Positions 54,380 through 61,788 of a stretch of 64,000 nt of DNA are shown here, piece by piece. The translations under genes were made by a program, and so were the position numbers. A model generated the notes under the pieces. The model saw only the letters and a list, made by a program, of their open reading frames with translations, was not told the origin of the DNA and did not search any database. The stretch lies in NCBI GenBank assembly GCA_963715675.1, contig OY970265.1:992001-1056000 (forward strand). The letters run 5' to 3'. Numbering within the stretch: position 1 is the first letter of the stretch; each line of letters starts with the position of its first letter. Origin of the DNA: DASVWZ01 sp963715675 (GTDB lineage Bacteria; Acidobacteriota; Terriglobia; Terriglobales; Acidobacteriaceae).

Positions 54380-55423
54380 TCACCTGGTCGCAGCGGAGGA
54401 TCCCACGCCAGCCGATGCCATCGCCTCGATGATCGAATCGGCAAACTCGGATGTGCCCGCCTTGCCGCCTACGTCACGAGTCAGTTTTTCGCGGGAGCGG
54501 TAGACTTTTTCGAGCGCGTTACGGATTTTGAGGGCGGCGTCGAATTCTCCGAGATGACGCAGCATGAGCAGCGAGCACCGGATCAGTGCCGTAGGGTTTG
54601 CCATGTTCCTGCCGGCGATGTCGGGTGCCGAGCCGTGGACGGCTTCGAAAATGGCACAGTGCTCGCCGAAATTTCCGCTGGGCACCATTCCCAGGCCCCC
54701 GACAAAAGCCGCGCACAGGTCGGAGATGATGTCGCCGTACAGGTTCTCCATGAGCAGCATGTCGTACTGGTAAGGATTCATGACCAGCTGCATGCAGGTG
54801 TTGTCGACAATGTGTTCGGCGTAGGTGATTTCGGGATACTCCTTGGCCACCTGGCGCGAGCAGCGCAGAAAAAGGCCGTCGGACAACTTCATGATGTTGG
54901 CTTTGTGGATGGCGTGGATCTTCTTGCGCTGGTTCTTGCGCGCGTATTCGAACGCGAACCGCGAGATGCGCGTGGATGCCTTTTCGGTGATGATCTTCAG
55001 GCTCTCGACCACGCCGGGAACGACTTCGTGCTCGATGCCGGAATAAAGCCCCTCGGTATTTTCCCGCACGATGATCAGGTCGACATCGGGATAGCGCGTC
55101 GGAATGTGGGGAAGGTTGCGGATGGGGCGGAAGTTGGCAAAGAGCTCGAAGCGGCGGCGCAGTTCGACGTTGATGCTGGCGAAACCTTTGCCGATGGGCG
55201 TGGTGATCGGCCCTTTGAGTCCGACGCGGGTGCGTTCGATCGATTCGACCAGTTCCCCGGGAATGTATTCCCCTTGCTTCTGGAAGGCGTCAGCGCCCGC
55301 GGCAAAGGGTTCCCACTCGAACTTTACGCCCGTGGCTTCGAGCACGCGAACCGCGGCCTGGGTGACTTCCGGTCCGATGCCGTCACCGGGAATGAGGGTT
55401 ATTTTGTGGGTCGACTGAGTCAT
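54380..55423 (-). CDS. isocitrate/isopropylmalate dehydrogenase family enzyme
   Basis: 347 residues. ITLIPGDGIGPEVTQAAVRV, IIVRENTEGLYSGIEHEVVP, IHKANIMKLSDGLF, LLMENLYGDIISDLCAAFVG and EAVHGSAPDIAGRNMANPTA are the family landmarks. The RENTEGLYSG(I/V)EH form favours an NAD-type isocitrate dehydrogenase over LeuB. No leuCD genes nearby. The ATG directly abuts a low-complexity inverted array and has no visible ribosome site. Confidence 0.9.
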   Translation of the reverse strand: MTQSTHKITLIPGDGIGPEVTQAAVRVLEATGVKFEWEPFAAGADAFQKQGEYIPGELVESIERTRVGLKGPITTPIGKGFASINVELRRRFELFANFRPIRNLPHIPTRYPDVDLIIVRENTEGLYSGIEHEVVPGVVESLKIITEKASTRISRFAFEYARKNQRKKIHAIHKANIMKLSDGLFLRCSRQVAKEYPEITYAEHIVDNTCMQLVMNPYQYDMLLMENLYGDIISDLCAAFVGGLGMVPSGNFGEHCAIFEAVHGSAPDIAGRNMANPTALIRCSLLMLRHLGEFDAALKIRNALEKVYRSREKLTRDVGGKAGTSEFADSIIEAMASAGVGSSAATR

Positions 55424-55553
55424 TGAACGATTGAATCATTGAGACGTTGAAGCATTGAGAGATTGAGTCATCACCTCCCGGGTGTCTCAGGAATGCTTCA
55501 ATGAGTCAATGTCTCGATGACTCAATGATCCAATCTCTCAATGATTCAATGCC
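55424..55553. repeat. inverted low-complexity ATTGA array
   Basis: Left arm (55424-~55474) is built from CATTGA/GATTGA units; right arm (~55491-55553) is the complementary TCAATG/TCAATC units. The arms can pair imperfectly into a long hairpin between nrdR and the dehydrogenase gene. Confidence 0.8.
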
Positions 55554-55554
55554 C

Positions 55555-56046
55555 TTAATTCTTGCCGGTGCCCTTGGGCTTTGTTTCGGCATCTTTCGTC
55601 TTCAGCAGATCTTTCAGCTCGGTCATGAACTCCTGCACGTCCTTGAAATCAAGGTATACGGACGCGAAGCGTACATAAGCGACTTTGTCATAACGGCGCA
55701 GGCGATTCATGATCAGCTCGCCCAGTTCGCTGGTTTTGCGTTCGCGCTCGGGCGATTCGATGACAAAGCCTTCCGCTTCGTTGACGATTTGCTCCAGCTT
55801 GCCGATGGGGACCGGACGTTTCTCACAGGCGCGCAGCAGCCCGTTCAGGACTTTTTGCCGATCGAATTTTTCGCGGCGGCCGTCTTTCTTGACCACCATG
55901 TAAGGGATTTCGTCGATCCGCTCATAGGTGGTGAAGCGCCGGCCGCATTTCAGGCACTCGCGGCGACGACGGATGGAATCGGCTTCCTTGCTTTCGCGCG
56001 AATCCACTACTTTGTCATTGGCAAACCCGCAAAAAGGACACTTCAT
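55555..56046 (-). CDS. nrdR: transcriptional repressor NrdR
   Basis: 163 residues from the ATG at 56046. Zinc ribbon C3-P-F-C6 and C31-L-K-C34, then the ATP-cone with VVKKDGRREKFDRQKVLNGL. NrdR represses ribonucleotide-reductase genes in response to nucleotide levels. Slightly longer than average because of a Lys-rich tail (KDAETKPKGTGKN). Confidence 0.95.
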   Translation of the reverse strand: MKCPFCGFANDKVVDSRESKEADSIRRRRECLKCGRRFTTYERIDEIPYMVVKKDGRREKFDRQKVLNGLLRACEKRPVPIGKLEQIVNEAEGFVIESPERERKTSELGELIMNRLRRYDKVAYVRFASVYLDFKDVQEFMTELKDLLKTKDAETKPKGTGKN

Positions 56047-56146
56047 GGTGAAAGGTAGATTGTAGCAGGATGAATGGCTAAGCTCGTGCGGCATCGGCAA
56101 GCTGGCAGGCGCGCCGCTGGCAGGCAGCGCGCCTATCGGGCTACAT

Positions 56147-57247
56147 TCAGAAGCTGATCTTCAGAATTTCGCCGTTATTACCAACGAACCATCCCGCTTT
56201 CGGATCGGCAAAAGCCACAGCCCAGTAGCCGCTCACTTTGGGCAGTTTGTACCAAGTAGTTCCCTCATCGGGAGTCCAGGCTGCCGATCCCGAGGTGAAG
56301 TTCGGTTCCGTCTCTGCAGTGATGACGACAACGCGTTTGAAGTTGTCGTCTGTCTCCTGTCCTCCGTAGGAAACCTGCCGCGCATAGCTCAAGCAGAAAA
56401 CAGCTCCCTGAACCGGGGGTTTGTGGGTGAGAGTCCAAGTCTTGCCGCCATCGTGGGACGTTGCCATATCCGCGTATTTGTTCGAGGCCAAGTCGCCGCC
56501 GCCCACAATGCCGTCGAGAGGGTTACGGAAGGATACGCTGACCACGCCCGCGGTGGACGAACTCCGCAGCGGCGTATCATAGGCATTCCAGCTGTCGCCC
56601 CCATCCGTGGTGGCTAAAATCCGGGCGATTTTTGCGCCGCCAGTGCCAATCCAGGCATTCTCTTCGCCTTCAGTCGCAACACAGGTTCCACTCGCCGCGA
56701 ACTGGGCTTCCCCTTGCTGGGCTTTCGGCATATGAGATCGGATGCTCTCCCAGGTTGTTCCGTTGGTCGTGCGAATGGTGGGGAACGCACCGTTTACCGA
56801 GTCGCTCTGCGCAATGCCGCGGCCTGGCCCCCAGAAGGCGAAACAATCGTAGAAGGCTTTCTTGACATGGTTTGTGAACTCGATCTTCCAGGTTGCGCCG
56901 CCATCTTCGGTTTTGTAGATGCGAAAATCGGCAGGTCCGCTGGTGTTAGGTACCGAGAGCAGATACGCGATCTTGTCGCTTACGCCTTGCACATCCCGGA
57001 ATTGCAGTTTTTCAGCTCCCGGCACGACGGCGGCTTTCCAGGTGTTTCCGCCGTCGGTCGTGACCACATACGTACCCCCGGTCCCGGCTGCCCAGACTAC
57101 TTTGGAGTTCACCGGGCTGACGGCAATGAGCAACTGGGTGGTTCCGCTGTTTTGTGGAGTGAGCTTGGGTGGGTGAATTCTCGGCTCTTCTGCGAGGCCA
57201 AGGGTTGCGGTGAAAGCTACCAAAACAAGCAGGGAACGCTTCAGCAT
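56147..57247 (-). CDS. secreted BNR-repeat propeller protein
   Basis: 366 residues from the ATG at 57247; sequence further upstream in frame is not protein-like. Signal peptide SLLVLVAFTATLGLAEE. Repeats of the sialidase-type Asp-box (TTDGGNTWKAA, TEDGGATWKIE, TTDGGDSWNAY, SHDGGKTWTLT, TPDEGTTWYKL) give a BNR/YCF48-like propeller. No catalytic sialidase residues can be confirmed. Extracytoplasmic. Confidence 0.85.
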   Translation of the reverse strand: MLKRSLLVLVAFTATLGLAEEPRIHPPKLTPQNSGTTQLLIAVSPVNSKVVWAAGTGGTYVVTTDGGNTWKAAVVPGAEKLQFRDVQGVSDKIAYLLSVPNTSGPADFRIYKTEDGGATWKIEFTNHVKKAFYDCFAFWGPGRGIAQSDSVNGAFPTIRTTNGTTWESIRSHMPKAQQGEAQFAASGTCVATEGEENAWIGTGGAKIARILATTDGGDSWNAYDTPLRSSSTAGVVSVSFRNPLDGIVGGGDLASNKYADMATSHDGGKTWTLTHKPPVQGAVFCLSYARQVSYGGQETDDNFKRVVVITAETEPNFTSGSAAWTPDEGTTWYKLPKVSGYWAVAFADPKAGWFVGNNGEILKISF

Positions 57248-57554
57248 TGGGGTCCTCTCCCAGACGGAATTCGTGGCGTGGAGAGCAGTATAGGAAGCGC
57301 CCCAAACCAGTGTCAACCCGGCAAGGGAGGGTGCACCTGACGCCCGAGGTGTCCACCTCCTGACCGAAACCCCGGATCTGCCGCGAAGGAGGCTGGCCGG
57401 TTTGCGCCAGCTTGGAGGCAGAGGCGGCCACCGCCCGTACGCGCACGGCATCGCCGTCCGTTCCCTGAGAAGGTCTCCCGTGGCCGCGTGGTCAACCTCA
57501 ACTACAGGGAACAACCCCTCACCCGAAGACCTCTTCGAAGCAGGTGCTGCGGCC
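57248..57554. other. 307-bp gap, nothing recognised
   Basis: Open frames here overlap neighbours in the wrong frame and lack ribosome sites. No RNA gene or terminator recognised. Confidence 0.4.
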
Positions 57555-57785
57555 CTAGTAGGACAGGCAGATGTGCAACTGACTTTCAGCCTCCACAATC
57601 GCACGGATCGCATCGTCTCGATGGCCGCCGAAATTGTGCGGAGCGCTCCGCAGCTCCGCCTTGGCCTCTGCCAGCGCGGCGACTGCGGCCATAAGCTTGG
57701 GATGGTTGCCGGCCGCCGGCGAAGGCGAGGAAAACATCGACAGCAAGGCGAGAACGGCAAATGAACTCATGATTCGGTGCTTCAT
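57555..57785 (-). CDS. small exported helical protein
   Basis: 76 residues: MKHRIMSSFAVLALLSMFSSPSPA signal, then NHPKLMAAVAALAEAKAELR followed by NFGGHRDDAIRAIVEAES. The HPKL...A.A.L..AK..L..A and GGHR..AI..I..A pattern looks like a short helical hairpin repeated in small Acidobacteriota exported proteins (inference). Function unknown. Confidence 0.7.
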   Translation of the reverse strand: MKHRIMSSFAVLALLSMFSSPSPAAGNHPKLMAAVAALAEAKAELRSAPHNFGGHRDDAIRAIVEAESQLHICLSY

Positions 57786-58057
57786 AGAACCCCCTTACAC
57801 TTCGCCCGACTTGAGGCGCGGACCAGCCTTTGGAATGTGGATAGCCTAGCAGAGATTCTGTATGATGAGCCTTGTATGCCTGATTTTTTTCTGCCGCTGC
57901 CGGACCAGGTATCAACCCTGAAGTGGCCCTGCTCCATGGAACTGTCCGTTCGCTGATGAGCGTAACCGTTGGTTACGGCAGACAGGCTTATGGGGCTGCC
58001 ACGACGCATCAGCTTGGGTGTAAGATCGTGGGCAAGATCTCCTGTTTCGAGGGCATG

Positions 58058-58273
58058 ATGAAACGAATTCCCGCTGTCATACTGCTGATCGCTTTGAGTT
58101 TTGCGTCGTTGACACCGGCGAAAGCTCAAATCTTCATGGGCCCGGACAGTGCGCGCCAGGCCCAGAAGGCGGCCAAGAAGGAGCAAAGAGCGCGCGACAA
58201 GGCAGCCAAGAAACAGCAGAAAGCCATGAGGAAACAGGAGAAGGCGCAGCGCAAGGCGGCCCGCAAGGGATAA
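58058..58273 (+). CDS. small exported lysine-rich protein
   Basis: 71 residues from the second of two adjacent ATGs (58055 and 58058), after GAGGG. Signal peptide IPAVILLIALSFASLTPAKA, then a highly basic helix with AKKEQ/AKKQQ/MRKQEKAQRKAARKG. The reverse-strand frame here gives an implausible Leu/Arg-rich product. Function unknown. Confidence 0.6.
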   Translation: MKRIPAVILLIALSFASLTPAKAQIFMGPDSARQAQKAAKKEQRARDKAAKKQQKAMRKQEKAQRKAARKG

Positions 58274-58636
58274 CGGCGCACTTAAGTCGCCGGCATTTGC
58301 GGCATGGAGTCCGGCTCGCCTGCTCCCTGCATCGCGGTGGGGCACCTTCTCTTGGATTCGTTGGAAACTTTTCAGACCAGCTTCAGCAAGCATGCGCAGG
58401 CGATCATGGAAGACATTCCGAAGTACACGAACTCGGAGCCGACAGTCCAGATAGGGGAGTGAAGCTGTAAAGAGGTGAATGCCCGGCCTGGACAGGCAGT
58501 GAGCGCGATGACCCGACAAGGACGGTTATCCACCCACGGATCAGAATTCAGCCGGGGGTGCGACCGGCTGAAACATCCTGGGCCTGAACGCCCACCAAAG
58601 CGTCTTCAGGCAGGGGCGCTTGAAAGCCGCCCTTGC
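58274..58636. other. 363-bp gap, nothing recognised
   Basis: No supported gene, RNA or clear terminator was seen. Confidence 0.4.
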
Positions 58637-60943
58637 CTATTCCGGACCATGCTTCAGGCTGAAGGCGTAAACCTTGTTGTCGGGATAGCCCGAGCCGACG
58701 TAGACCACCCCATTTACCACTGTGGGCGAGGAATCCACACTGCCGCCGACAGGATAACTCCACAGTTCGGCCCCTGTGGTGGCGTCCAGCGCGTAGACAT
58801 TCCCGTCATGGGAGCCCACATAAGCCACTCCGTTTGCCACCGCGGGTGAGGAGTACCCCACAGGGCCGCCGGTGGTGTAGCTCCACAGCCTGGCGCCGGT
58901 GCTGGCGTCCAACGCGTACACCTTTTGGTCGTCCGAGCCGACGTAAACTACCCCATTCGCAACCGCGGGCGACGACTCCAGGGACCCACCCGTGGCGTAG
59001 TTCCACAACTCGGCGCCCGTGGTTGCGTCCAAGGCGTACACGTTGTCGTCTGTGGAGCCAACATAAACAGCCCCATCGATCACGGCGGGCGAGGACGCCA
59101 TGAAATAGCCTGTGGTGTAGCTCCACAGCTTAGCTCCGGTGCGCGCATTCAGCGCATACACGGTGTAATCGTTCCACGAGTCGACATAAACCACGCCATT
59201 CGCCACGGCGGGCGAGGAAAGCACCGGGCTACCAATGTGGTGGCTCCATACCTTAGCGCCGGTACGGGAGTCTATCGCGTCCACGGCCCCATCCACGCGC
59301 CCGTCCCTGCCCTGCGTGCCCACATAGACCAACCCATTCGCCACGGCGGGTGAAGAGGTCACTTCGCCGCCGGTGGCATAGCTCCACAGCTTGGTTCCCG
59401 TGGCGGCGTCCAGCGCGTAGACGCTGCCATCCCACGAGCCGACATACACCACTCCGTTCATCACGGCGGGCACTGAAAATACAGCGTTGCCGGTGGGGTA
59501 GCTCCACAGCTTCGCGCCCGTGTGGGCGTTCAAAGCGTACACGCTACGGTCGGAGGAGCCGACATAAACCACCCCGTTCACGACTGTGGGCGAGGAGTAT
59601 ACGCCGTTGTTGGCAGTGAAGCTCCACTTCAAGCCGAGATTCCCAACATTGTTGACAGTGAGAAACTTCTCATAGGGGTTGAAGCGGTGCATGTTGTGTT
59701 TGTGGAACTGGTTCCAATCAGTGAGGACAGGAAGCTCGGACATCTCGAACACCTCGCCCCACCCGTAGTTTCCGCCATAGACCGTAGTGCCAAACCAATT
59801 GCCTTTATGGTCGGGGACCATCCCGTCCAGCGGGGACGAGCCGTCGCTCCCGTCGAAGGAGTGCAGGACAACCTCCTGCCAGCCTCCATCCTCGTACTCA
59901 AGTTCGTAAATGGTTCCATCGCCGAACTCGCCGCCCAGGTAAGTCGTGCCGACGAGATCTTCAACCGGCCATGAGCTCCCCCGATCCCCAGCGCGCTGGT
60001 CGAAGCTAATTTGGCCTGGGCCCACGCCGTTTTGCTTGTCGGTGAACGTGTAAAGGAGTACTGGGGCGTAGTTGTTGTCTGCCTCCAGTTCATAAATCAT
60101 GCCGAAATTGCTGCCGCCGTTTGGAAACGCCGTACCGTACAAATTCCCTCGTTGGTCCACGATGAAGTTACTCTGCGGAGTGCTGATCCCAGTTGAGCTG
60201 AAATCGAGAACTGTGGTGAAGGTTCCAGAGCGCGGGTCATAGTTCCAGACCGTCCCGTCCCCACAGTCGTAACAATTGGGGCCGTACACCGTGATTCCCC
60301 AGAGGAGGCCCTTATGGTCGATGGTTGGGCCGCCGGGCGAGCCGCCGTCGGTGCCGTTCGCAAAGCTGTGCAGCAGCGTAAATTTCTGGGAGCGCGGAGA
60401 ATACTTCCAGAATGTGCCGCCACTTCCAGATCCCCACTCGGCAGTTGTACCGTATATGTCTGATCCGATCAGAACCAGATCGTCCGGCCACATACCGTCG
60501 CCGGGGCCGGAGAAGCTGTGCAAGAGTATGAACTTGCCGGAGTGCGAGTATTCCCACAGAGTTCCGTGGCCTGCGCCGCCCAAAGTGCATACACCGAAGA
60601 CGTTTCCTGCGTCATCGACGATGGGGGTGGCCTCACAGTACGTCCCCGTGGACTCAGAAAAGTGTGCCAGGATGTGAAACGCATAGCCTCTCCTGCCAGG
60701 AGTCAGTTCAAAAAGGGTTCCGTACCCGTGATCCTGGTCATCGATTTCAGTTACGCCATAGAGGTTGCCCTGTCGGTCTCGGGCCACTCCGCCAAAAATC
60801 GCGCCACCGTCTCCGTTATTCTGGAAGTTGTATAGCAGCTTGAGACCGACGCCCTGCGGCGTCTCGACCTTCGTTTTTGCTGCGAAGGTCCCGCTTGTCA
60901 GGATCAGGATGGAGAGAAGAATTGCGCTTGCCTTGCATGGCAT
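58637..60943 (-). CDS. secreted GloVer-PQQ propeller chimera
   Basis: 768 residues. Signal peptide SAILLSILILTSGTFAAK. Residues ~30-395 are GloVer-type repeats (GNLYGVTEIDDQDHGYGTLF, VLHSFDGSDGSSPLDG). At ~residue 405 comes the PQQ-family opening NWNQFHKHNMHRFNPYEKFL, followed by eight or more propeller blades (SSPAVANGVVYVGSDDQKVY). The two halves correspond to the stand-alone proteins at 20618 and 36294, so this is a natural fusion of two secreted propeller types. Extracellular; function unknown. Confidence 0.87.
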   Translation of the reverse strand: MPCKASAILLSILILTSGTFAAKTKVETPQGVGLKLLYNFQNNGDGGAIFGGVARDRQGNLYGVTEIDDQDHGYGTLFELTPGRRGYAFHILAHFSESTGTYCEATPIVDDAGNVFGVCTLGGAGHGTLWEYSHSGKFILLHSFSGPGDGMWPDDLVLIGSDIYGTTAEWGSGSGGTFWKYSPRSQKFTLLHSFANGTDGGSPGGPTIDHKGLLWGITVYGPNCYDCGDGTVWNYDPRSGTFTTVLDFSSTGISTPQSNFIVDQRGNLYGTAFPNGGSNFGMIYELEADNNYAPVLLYTFTDKQNGVGPGQISFDQRAGDRGSSWPVEDLVGTTYLGGEFGDGTIYELEYEDGGWQEVVLHSFDGSDGSSPLDGMVPDHKGNWFGTTVYGGNYGWGEVFEMSELPVLTDWNQFHKHNMHRFNPYEKFLTVNNVGNLGLKWSFTANNGVYSSPTVVNGVVYVGSSDRSVYALNAHTGAKLWSYPTGNAVFSVPAVMNGVVYVGSWDGSVYALDAATGTKLWSYATGGEVTSSPAVANGLVYVGTQGRDGRVDGAVDAIDSRTGAKVWSHHIGSPVLSSPAVANGVVYVDSWNDYTVYALNARTGAKLWSYTTGYFMASSPAVIDGAVYVGSTDDNVYALDATTGAELWNYATGGSLESSPAVANGVVYVGSDDQKVYALDASTGARLWSYTTGGPVGYSSPAVANGVAYVGSHDGNVYALDATTGAELWSYPVGGSVDSSPTVVNGVVYVGSGYPDNKVYAFSLKHGPE

Positions 60944-61237
60944 AACCGTGCCCTCCGGGACGCCGTGGATGGGGGGAGTAAGGCGCGTCTAGGCGGATTA
61001 TAGTCCGAGGGTTGATCGACCTGAAAGGAAATGCGGACGGCTTTCGGCCATTTAGTCCGAGCCTAGAGCGGCCGACTGAAGTCAGGCCCTTCCCAAAGCC
61101 GTGTGAGTCAGAGTTTTTTCGCAGCCGGTGAAAGCGGTGCGCTTCCACACTTTGGCTCCGGGCGGCCTGCTTCGAGCTGGATCAGAGCAGGCTTCCGAAG
61201 CCCAGCGCTTCCGCAAACCCGATTTGCGAGGGTGCTC

Positions 61238-61492
61238 CTAGTTCGTGTAGTGGTTCGCGTTGATGTCCACGAACTTCTTGAGCTCGTCGCTCAGATCGTC
61301 GACGGCGAAGATCGAGTCCGAGGTGCAGGCGGGAACGCAGGCTCCGCAGTCGATGCATCCGGCCGGATCCACGTACAACTGGGTGGCGACATCCACGCCC
61401 GGCTCATCTTTCTTGGGATGGATGCAGTCGGTGGGACAAACGTCGACACAAAGAAAATCCTTGATGCAGGTATCGGTAATTACGTAGGCCAT
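61238..61492 (-). CDS. ferredoxin, two-cluster bacterial type
   Basis: 84 residues from the ATG at 61492 (MAYVITDTCIKDFLCVDVCP). First cluster set C9, C15, C19, C23; second set CIDCGACVPAC (C-x2-C-x2-C-x3-C). The spacing in the first set suits a 7Fe/8Fe FdxA-like ferredoxin that carries low-potential electrons. It could serve IspG or other iron-sulfur enzymes, but no direct link is visible. Confidence 0.92.
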   Translation of the reverse strand: MAYVITDTCIKDFLCVDVCPTDCIHPKKDEPGVDVATQLYVDPAGCIDCGACVPACTSDSIFAVDDLSDELKKFVDINANHYTN

Positions 61493-61788
61493 GAAGGTCT
61501 CCCCAATAGGAATCGGTAACAAATCAAGATATGGCAGGAGCGAACGGACAGGCCGTGATGTCGGTCACAAGGCGACGTGCGGTGCCTCACCGGAATGGCA
61601 GAGCGGAGAAGGGTTTAGGCCGCCACCCCAGGAGCCTCGCGCGAGATCCACTGCGATTCCGCTCAGGGCTCTCACTCAGCTGAAGTACGCCGAGTTTCGG
61701 TATGACGCCTCCGAGTGTGGAGTCGTGGTTTTTCTCCGATTCCTGCCTGCTTTGCGGGAGTGCTACACTGGTTTTCCAACCAATTCCC

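Noticed and set aside
55424..55553. Intrinsic terminator for nrdR
   Set aside because: The array can form a hairpin but has no G+C-rich stem with a T-run; listed as a repeat instead.
57782..58519. Minus-strand 245-codon frame
   Set aside because: Leu/Arg-rich product without ribosome site; the plus-strand 71-residue gene with signal peptide is more credible.
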